This document shows positions 1 through 4,071 of a stretch of 8,396 nt of DNA, in pieces (positions within the stretch are counted from its first letter, which is position 1; each line of letters starts with the position of its first letter). The translations under genes were made by a program, and so were the position numbers. The notes under the pieces are model-generated. The model did no database searches. It saw only the letters and a program-made list of their open reading frames with translations, and was not told the DNA's origin. The DNA comes from CAVOBC01 sp963693635 (GTDB taxonomy: Bacteria > Pseudomonadota > Gammaproteobacteria > Pseudomonadales > Azotimanducaceae): assembly GCA_963693635.1 (NCBI GenBank), contig CAVOBC010000210.1, forward strand, positions 1-8,396. Reading direction: 5' to 3'.

Positions 1-104
1 AACATCGCATCGACGGTCTGCCGCCGGCTGACTTCGTCGGTGAAGTACTCAGCGAGCACCGGATGCGGCGCCAACCGCTCACGTTTCGGCCCCAGATCAG
101 CCAC
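1..104 (-). CDS. Divergent gene, N-terminal fragment; probable SAM-dependent methyltransferase
   Basis: The - strand has a GTG start at 104-102 followed by 34 codons that stay open to the window edge, so the gene continues beyond position 1. The peptide begins MADLGPKRERLAPHP and continues through LAEYF, DEVSRR and DAMF. An in-frame TAG lies two codons upstream of the GTG, so the start cannot be far upstream. A GGAG lies about 12 nt before the GTG, at the outer limit for a Shine-Dalgarno site. The pattern of a Pro-x-Leu, a Tyr-Phe pair, an acidic stretch, paired Arg and then a helix ending Met-Phe resembles the N-terminus of class I methyltransferases found beside aryl polyene genes, where they may O-methylate the aryl head. 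The SAM-binding motif would lie outside the window, so the function is inferred. That this is a real coding start is better supported than the product name. Confidence 0.6.
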   Translation of the reverse strand, partial: MADLGPKRERLAPHPVLAEYFTDEVSRRQTVDAM

Positions 105-471
105 TACTGCTCAGTTCTCCTGTTGTCGGACGCGTCTCGTTCCTGTCACGATTCGTTGCTGGCACGACTCGTTCCTTGCACGACTCGTCCCTTATACGAA
201 TTGTACACGGCGGATGGTGCAATGACCGCTTTGCCGCACCGGCCCGAACCGTGCGAGTCTGTTGACGGGAGCGAGTGCAGTCTGCACCTTTACTCATCGT
301 GAATACCCAATCGATCATCTCGAACGCATCTGCCATGACGATCTCACAGATACCAAAAGACCGTCCTCCGGACCCGGCCAACGTCTCCTTTCGCGGGCAG
401 AGGTCGGGAGCCGGTCCTGGCCCTTCACCCCGGTTGCGGCACCCACACCGCCATGTCGAACTGCATGATGC
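105..471. promoter_or_regulatory. Divergent intergenic control region
   Basis: This 367-bp stretch separates the - strand methyltransferase-like start from the + strand acyltransferase. I see no convincing gene in it. It should hold both divergent promoters, but neither is clear. For the - strand gene, TATAAG (complement of 191-196) is a fair -10, but the nearest -35-like element, TTGCAC (complement of 217-222), is 20 bp away, which is too far for a good sigma-70 site. For the + strand, TTGACG at 262-267 is a 5/6 match to a -35 box, with no good -10 at 16-18 bp. The dominant structure is the 16-bp tandem array at 131-210. Confidence 0.45.
131..210. repeat. Degenerate 16-bp direct repeat array, about five units
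   Basis: Five consecutive 16-bp units lie at 131-146, 147-162, 163-178, 179-194 and 195-210. The consensus is close to CACGACTCGTTCCTTG. The three central units are most alike (shared CACGAYTCGT start). The first and last are degenerate; the last matches the third at 9 of 16 positions. The array lies in the leader and promoter zone of the divergent gene and overlaps its candidate -10 box. A period of 16 is not a multiple of three, which fits non-coding DNA. It could be a multi-site operator or simply the product of slippage. Confidence 0.7.
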
Positions 472-1269
472 GTGCGGCAACCCGTGACGCCTCGCCACCT
501 ATGGCGGATCGCGGCAACCGGCATCTCATTCAGCGTTTTCGGAATCGGCGGCATCGCACTCACGCTGCTGGCAACACCCGTCATTTGGCTAACATCAGGG
601 TCAGCGAGCGTGCGCCAACGCCGGGTCCGATCCGTGATCGCACTCTGCTTTCGCACATTCGCCTACTTCATGAGGCGCCTCGGACTCCTGAGCTTTGAGC
701 TATCCGAGACAGCCCGAGCCGACAAGCCCGTCGTCATCGTGGCCAATCATCCGTCTCTGATCGATGTCGTTTTCCTGCTTGGCTGGTGCCGCCGCGCCGG
801 TTGCGTCGTGAAAAGCTCGCTTCTTACGAACCCCTTCACCTGCGCGCCCATGCGCACTGCCGGTTACATCGGCAACGAGGACAACGACCTGATCGCGCGA
901 TGCACGGATCTCCTCACCGGGGGTGATTCGCTGGTCATCTTTCCCGAGGGCACGCGCACGCGGCACGACAAGCCAATGCGCTTCATGCGCGGCGCAGCGA
1001 CCATGGCGCTCGTCGCCGGCGCTGGCATCCAGCCGGTCACCATCGACGTGCAACCGGTCACGCTGCGCAAGAGTGAGCGCTGGTGGCAGGTCCCCGATCG
1101 CTCCCCCCACTACCTGATCCGGATGCACAAACCATGGTCCGCCGCCGATTTCCGCACCGGGGCACCGCTCAACCGGGATGCGCGGCGACTCACACTTGAA
1201 TTGGAGGCGTTCATCAGCAGCCAGTTGCGACCTAACCCACGCGAGGACGCAGGTACAGAACTGCCCTGA
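472..1269 (+). CDS. PlsC-family 1-acyl-glycerol-3-phosphate-type acyltransferase (ApeD-like)
   Basis: This is a membrane-associated acyltransferase that would transfer an acyl chain from ACP or CoA to a hydroxyl acceptor; in this cluster the likely role is building the lipid anchor of the polyene. A hydrophobic segment at residues about 15-42 should insert in the inner membrane. The catalytic HX4D motif is visible as NHPSLID, with H93 and D98. The glycerol-phosphate-binding block FPEGTR is at 157-162. At 265 aa it has the normal length for the family. The start is GTG; a second in-frame GTG at 484 gives a 261-aa product beginning MTPRHLWRIAATG and is equally plausible. An in-frame TGA at 466-468 rules out anything longer. 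Neither start has a good Shine-Dalgarno. It is the first + strand gene of the operon and is followed 58 bp later by the ACP. Family assignment is firm; the actual substrate is unknown. Confidence 0.9.
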   Translation: MRQPVTPRHLWRIAATGISFSVFGIGGIALTLLATPVIWLTSGSASVRQRRVRSVIALCFRTFAYFMRRLGLLSFELSETARADKPVVIVANHPSLIDVVFLLGWCRRAGCVVKSSLLTNPFTCAPMRTAGYIGNEDNDLIARCTDLLTGGDSLVIFPEGTRTRHDKPMRFMRGAATMALVAGAGIQPVTIDVQPVTLRKSERWWQVPDRSPHYLIRMHKPWSAADFRTGAPLNRDARRLTLELEAFISSQLRPNPREDAGTELP

Positions 1270-1290
1270 GCGCACGAGGTAGTCCACAAA

Positions 1291-1320
1291 TAGACTTTGC
1301 CGAGAGCGGAGCGATATACT
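1291..1320 (+). promoter_or_regulatory. Possible internal sigma-70-like promoter before the ACP gene
   Basis: TAGACT at 1291-1296 (4/6 match to TTGACA) and TATACT at 1315-1320 (5/6 match to TATAAT) are separated by 18 bp. Transcription would start about position 1327, immediately at the ACP start codon, giving a leaderless or nearly leaderless message. That is unusual in proteobacteria, so the match may be chance. Confidence 0.25.
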
Positions 1321-1327
1321 CGTCGCC

Positions 1328-1576
1328 ATGAGCGAGGATGAAATATTCAGCCAGCTGGTCAACATTCTCGAAGAATTATTCGAGATTGATCCGGCCACCG
1401 TTACGCTCGACAGCGAACTGTACGAGGACCTCGACATCGACAGCATCGATGCGGTCGACATCATGGTCAAACTCAAAGATATCTCAGGTCGAAGACTGGA
1501 CCCTGATCAATTCAAGAACGTCAGGACCGTAGGGGACTGCGTGGTCGCGGTCAAGAGCCTGCTCGCCCCCACCTGA
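1328..1576 (+). CDS. Acyl carrier protein (ApeE/ApeF-type)
   Basis: This cytosolic carrier would hold the growing polyene through a 4'-phosphopantetheine arm. The protein has 82 aa and is strongly acidic in the first half. The attachment site lies in DLDIDSIDAVD, making Ser39 the modified residue. The DSID form with an Ile-Asp after the Ser, rather than the DSL of fatty acid ACP, is typical of ACPs in aryl polyene clusters. The start is ATG; the nearest purine stretch, GGAG at 1308-1311, is 16 nt upstream and too far to be a normal ribosome site. Characterised aryl polyene clusters carry two ACPs side by side, but only one is seen here. The same frame stays open for 49 codons after the TGA, through the two repeat arrays that follow. 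Whether it corresponds to ApeE or ApeF cannot be decided from the sequence. Confidence 0.92.
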   Translation: MSEDEIFSQLVNILEELFEIDPATVTLDSELYEDLDIDSIDAVDIMVKLKDISGRRLDPDQFKNVRTVGDCVVAVKSLLAPT

Positions 1577-1601
1577 TATCAGGTTCCCCACCCCGCATCA
1601 T

Positions 1602-1637
1602 CAATTGACTCACCAATTGACTCACCAATTGACCCAT
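1602..1637. repeat. 12-bp tandem repeat, three units
   Basis: Units at 1602-1613 and 1614-1625 are identical (CAATTGACTCAC). The third, 1626-1637, differs only near its end (CAATTGACCCAT). The array starts 25 bp after the ACP stop codon, in the gap before the ApeI-like gene. Read in the ACP frame it gives repeating Pro-Ile-Asp-Ser. Confidence 0.85.
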
Positions 1638-1660
1638 CAAGCGCCCCACCGACCTCCTCC

Positions 1661-1708
1661 AAAATCGCCGGCGAAATCACCTCGGAAATCGCCTCCGAAA
1701 TCGAAAGG
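1661..1708. repeat. Second 12-bp tandem repeat, four units
   Basis: Units at 1661-1672, 1673-1684, 1685-1696 and 1697-1708 share a core close to GAAATCRCCTCC. The first unit begins AAAATC and the last diverges after GAAATCG. It is unrelated in sequence to the array at 1602-1637 but has the same 12-bp period and lies in the same gap. In the ACP frame it reads Glu-Ile-x-x four times with minor changes. Confidence 0.8.
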
Positions 1709-1743
1709 GCAAGCGGGTCCAACTGACGCAAGCGTTCGCTTCG

Positions 1744-2148
1744 ATGTCCTCTGACACGTCGAATCAAGCAATCTCAGACGACTTCTCTGCCCGATATTCC
1801 GAGGTTCGACAGACCGCCGACGTGTTGGTCGCTGAGCTCGATTTACCGCATTCGCACGCGTGCTTTAAAGACCATTTTCCCGGCCAGCCAATCGTGCCGG
1901 GCATCATTCAGTTGCGCTGGGTGTTCGAACTCGCCGCCGCCTTCATTCCGAACCATCAACGCTATGATGTCGTCGGGCTAAAGTTCACTAACGTTATTCT
2001 GCCGGCTCGACCCTGCACGCTCACGATTTCGAGACAAGACGCCGATCGTATCGCTTTCCGGTATACCGGGACGTCGGTCACCTACTCGAGTGGAATGATC
2101 CACTTCCGCCAGCAACCAGACGCTGCCCAGATCGCGTCGGGTCGGTGA
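1744..2148 (+). CDS. apeI: ApeI-like hot-dog 3-hydroxyacyl-ACP dehydratase
   Basis: A small single hot-dog-fold protein related to FabZ, expected to remove water from 3-hydroxyacyl-ACP and help create the conjugated double bonds. The signature is HACFKDHFPGQPIVPG, with candidate catalytic His44, followed by IIQLRWVFELA. In FabZ the second catalytic residue is a Glu 14 residues after the His; here that position is Arg58. Another residue may take its place, this may be a family feature, or activity may be altered. At 134 aa it is slightly long for the family because of a poorly ordered N-terminus of about 25 residues. ATG 1744 is the first ATG in a frame open from 1633; no Shine-Dalgarno is obvious. 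The gene ends 9 bp before the glycosyltransferase. In characterised clusters this dehydratase follows an AMP ligase; here it follows the ACP and the repeat-filled gap directly. Confidence 0.8.
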   Translation: MSSDTSNQAISDDFSARYSEVRQTADVLVAELDLPHSHACFKDHFPGQPIVPGIIQLRWVFELAAAFIPNHQRYDVVGLKFTNVILPARPCTLTISRQDADRIAFRYTGTSVTYSSGMIHFRQQPDAAQIASGR

Positions 2149-2157
2149 GCCACGTCG

Positions 2158-2940
2158 ATGAACAGTTATTGTCTTGTCATCCCGGTCTACAACCACCACC
2201 GGCAACTGCTGCGCATTATCGATGCACTGCGTGCCTCCGAACTGCCTCTATTCATCGTCAACGACGGCAGCGACGCTGATTGCTGCGCGGCGCTCGCCAG
2301 GGTCGCCGCGCAAGACGCGGATAAGCAAGACGCGGATAAGCACAACCCGGATGAGCAGGACACGGATAAAAAAGTGCGCCTGATCAACCTGCCGACGAAC
2401 GGCGGCAAGGGCATCGCGGTGGTTGCGGGCTTGCGTGCGGCACATCGCGAGGGCTTTAGCCACGCGCTGCAGATCGATAGCGATGGCCAGCACGACCCCG
2501 TACACATCGCCGAATTCCTGCGCGCGGGCGACGCGCACCCGGACCACTTCATCAGCGGGGCGCGGCCTTATCACCTGCTGCCGGCGTCGCGACGCTACGG
2601 TCGGCGCCTGACCGACTTCTGGGTCGTGATCAACACGCTCGAAACGCGGATTCAGGATTCAATGTGCGGCTACCGGCTGTACCCGCTCGGCCCGACACTC
2701 AAGTTAGTCAACGAGGTCGATTTGTGTCAGCGCATGGATTTCGACACGGATATCGCGGTCCAGTTACTCTGGCGCGGCGTTAACATCACAAACGTGCCGA
2801 TCAGCGTCGTTTACGACGCGAGCATTCCATCCCATTTTGACCTCGTGAACGACAATTTCAGGATTACCGCCATGCATGTACGCCACTTTTTTGGCATGTT
2901 GTTGCGACTGCCACGCTTGCTCCGGCGAAAGTGGACATGA
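2158..2940 (+). CDS. Family 2 glycosyltransferase (GT half of ApeJ), with inserted QDADK repeats
   Basis: This is a cytosolic or membrane-surface glycosyltransferase of the dolichyl-phosphate-mannose synthase type, expected to add a sugar to the lipid anchor or polyene. The 260-aa protein shows IPVYN at 8-12, VNDGSD at 34-39, NGGKG at 81-85, the metal-binding DSDGQHDP at 107-114, DSMCGYRLYP at 167-176 and DFDTDIAVQLLWRG at 194-207. The C-terminal SHFDLVNDNFRI and MHVRHFF at 225-245 resemble the end of the glycosyltransferase domain in aryl polyene clusters. Characterised homologues are usually fused to a C-terminal lysophospholipid-type acyltransferase; this protein stops at the domain end, so the fusion partner is missing. 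Residues 52-71 are a four-fold QDADK-like repeat in the loop before NGGKG. Its ATG lies 9 bp after apeI, and its TGA overlaps the thioesterase ATG (ATGA). Confidence 0.88.
   Translation: MNSYCLVIPVYNHHRQLLRIIDALRASELPLFIVNDGSDADCCAALARVAAQDADKQDADKHNPDEQDTDKKVRLINLPTNGGKGIAVVAGLRAAHREGFSHALQIDSDGQHDPVHIAEFLRAGDAHPDHFISGARPYHLLPASRRYGRRLTDFWVVINTLETRIQDSMCGYRLYPLGPTLKLVNEVDLCQRMDFDTDIAVQLLWRGVNITNVPISVVYDASIPSHFDLVNDNFRITAMHVRHFFGMLLRLPRLLRRKWT
2311..2370. repeat. 15-bp in-frame tandem repeat inside the glycosyltransferase
   Basis: Four 15-bp units lie at 2311-2325, 2326-2340, 2341-2355 and 2356-2370. The first two are identical (CAAGACGCGGATAAG). The others encode variants, giving QDADK, QDADK, HNPDE and QDTDK. 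The period preserves frame and adds a charged, hydrophilic loop between the first nucleotide-binding strand and the NGGKG motif. Confidence 0.93.
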
Positions 2941-3416
2941 TCGCAACCGAAACCGCGATACAGGTTCCGTTTCACGATATCGATTCGATGGGCATCGCCT
3001 GGCATGGCCACTACCACAAGTATCTGGAAGTCGCGCGGTGTGAACTACTTGACGCTATCGGATACGGCTATCACGAGATGGCCGCGTCAGCCTTCTCGTG
3101 GCCGATCATTGACAGCCGCATCAAGTACGTGAAACCCCTCGCCTTTGACCAGTGGGTCGCCGTGACCTCAACGCTGCGCGAATGGGACCTGCGAATTCGT
3201 ATCGACTACGAGATTCGAGACTGTGCAACGAAAGTCGTTCACACCCGCGCCACCACACTGCAAGCGGCGGTAGATCGTGCGACCGGCGACATGTGTCTGC
3301 CAATGCCCCGCGAATTCAGTGACCGCGTCCAGTCACATCCCAACTTCGGTACTGTACGAATCGACGCTGCTGGCGCCACCCCGGAGCCCGGCACATCAAC
3401 GAGTGACCGGACGTAG
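2937..3416 (+). CDS. apeK: 4HBT-family acyl thioesterase (ApeK-like)
   Basis: A cytosolic hot-dog thioesterase that would hydrolyse acyl-ACP or acyl-CoA, possibly for editing or release in polyene synthesis. The active-site pattern FHDIDSMGIAWHGHYHKYLEVAR spans residues 12-34. Asp16 occupies the catalytic Asp position of 4-hydroxybenzoyl-CoA thioesterase, and the WHGHY and YLEVAR blocks are typical of this branch. ATG 2937 is preferred because it overlaps the glycosyltransferase TGA as ATGA, giving 159 aa. A GTG at 2931 would add two residues and is less likely. The last 30 residues are low in structure (TPEPGTSTSD) and the final four codons run into the 15-bp repeat array that begins at 3403, so the tail may have been changed by repeat growth. 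The LolA-like gene follows directly. Confidence 0.88.
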   Translation: MIATETAIQVPFHDIDSMGIAWHGHYHKYLEVARCELLDAIGYGYHEMAASAFSWPIIDSRIKYVKPLAFDQWVAVTSTLREWDLRIRIDYEIRDCATKVVHTRATTLQAAVDRATGDMCLPMPREFSDRVQSHPNFGTVRIDAAGATPEPGTSTSDRT

Positions 3417-3462
3417 CGTGACCGGACGCAGAGTGACCGGAGATAGACTGACCGGGCAACCA
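3403..3462. repeat. 15-bp tandem repeat at the thioesterase/LolA junction
   Basis: Four 15-bp units lie at 3403-3417, 3418-3432, 3433-3447 and 3448-3462, each starting GTGACCGG or, in the last, CTGACCGG. The thioesterase stop TAG (3414-3416) lies inside unit 1. In the LolA-like frame the units encode VTGRS, VTGRR, VTGDR and LTGQP, and each of the first three supplies an in-frame GTG that could serve as a start. Confidence 0.93.
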
Positions 3463-4071
3463 AGCACGCGAGCCCTGGTTGTACTCGCTCTGCTAGGCGG
3501 GTGCAGCAACCTTTTCGCCGCCACAGCAACCAGCGATCTGGCCGACCAGATACGCGCCAGTCTTTCAGCGCACCCGGCCGTATCCGGCGACTTCACCCAA
3601 CGGCGGACGGTCCCCGGTCTCCAAAGTGCTCAGACCTCAAACGGCACCTTCGTCTTCGTGAGAAGCGAAGCCCTCGCCTGGTCCGTCACCGCGCCGATCC
3701 AATCAACGATTGCCTACGGTCGACGAGCGTCCACAAAGGGCAGCAACAGTCGCGTGAACCGCATGGTGCTGCGTTTGATGAGCGCCCAGATCCTGAATGA
3801 CGACGCGTTCGAGAAATCGATTTCAGGGACCGCAGCGGATTGGCAGTTGGCCCTGACCCCGCGCGTCGCAGCACTGTCGCGCCATCTCACGTCGGTCAGT
3901 ATCAGCGGCGGCGATCATGTGCGCAGGCTGTCGATTCGAATGCGCGACGATGACGTGACCAACATCGATTTCAGCAATGTCTCGCCCCGGCAACAACTCG
4001 ACGTCACCACCTGTCGGCTGATGGGTCTGCAGAGCGGCGTCTGCGACAGCGATCATGACAGCCAACACTAG
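3433..4071 (+). CDS. LolA-like periplasmic lipid-carrier protein (ApeL-like)
   Basis: Relatives of LolA bind lipid chains in the periplasm. In aryl polyene clusters this member is thought to carry the hydrophobic product from the exporter toward the outer membrane. Starting at GTG 3433 the protein has 212 aa, close to the family norm. A signal sequence is visible: a short polar start with Arg13, a hydrophobic core at 14-23 (ALVVLALLGG), then either an AxA-type cleavage site near ATA at 30-32 or a lipobox LGGC with Cys24. The LolA core begins at SGDFTQRR (51-58), followed by SNGTFVF and LAWSVTAP, matching the usual Gly-Phe-x-Gln and Leu-x-Trp pattern. The start is uncertain: GTG 3403 and GTG 3418 are copies of the same repeat unit, and CTG 3448 has GGAG 5 nt upstream. 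The frame is open back to GTG 3277, but that extension is a shadow of the thioesterase. The 3' end overlaps the exporter by 17 bp. Confidence 0.82.
   Translation: MTGDRLTGQPSTRALVVLALLGGCSNLFAATATSDLADQIRASLSAHPAVSGDFTQRRTVPGLQSAQTSNGTFVFVRSEALAWSVTAPIQSTIAYGRRASTKGSNSRVNRMVLRLMSAQILNDDAFEKSISGTAADWQLALTPRVAALSRHLTSVSISGGDHVRRLSIRMRDDDVTNIDFSNVSPRQQLDVTTCRLMGLQSGVCDSDHDSQH

Noticed and set aside
275..487. Small + strand frame whose TGA overlaps the GTG at 484 (GTGA)
   Set aside because: The overlap would fit translational coupling, but the 70-residue product has no recognisable motif, no ribosome site, and a Pro/Arg/Gly-rich end typical of chance frames in GC-rich DNA. Not strong enough to call.
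97..498. 133-codon - strand reading frame across the divergent region
   Set aside because: It crosses the 16-bp tandem array, overlaps the start of the acyltransferase, has low-complexity Arg/Thr/Ser-rich composition and no recognisable motif. The true - strand gene starts at 104 in a different frame.
700..1476. 258-codon - strand frame opposite the acyltransferase and ACP
   Set aside because: It is antisense to two genes with clear motifs and has no family signature; it is a GC-rich shadow frame.
1602..1708. Possible CRISPR array
   Set aside because: The units are 12 bp and directly adjacent, with no spacers.
1579..1767. 62-codon - strand frame with Ser-Ile-Gly-Glu repeats
   Set aside because: The repeats come from the 12-bp arrays. 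It needs a TTG start inside apeI with no ribosome site, and nothing else supports it.
3277..3432. N-terminal extension of the LolA-like gene from GTG 3277
   Set aside because: This portion overlaps the thioesterase coding region, would bury the signal peptide about 60 residues inside the protein, and has no family similarity. A start in the repeat array is more sensible.
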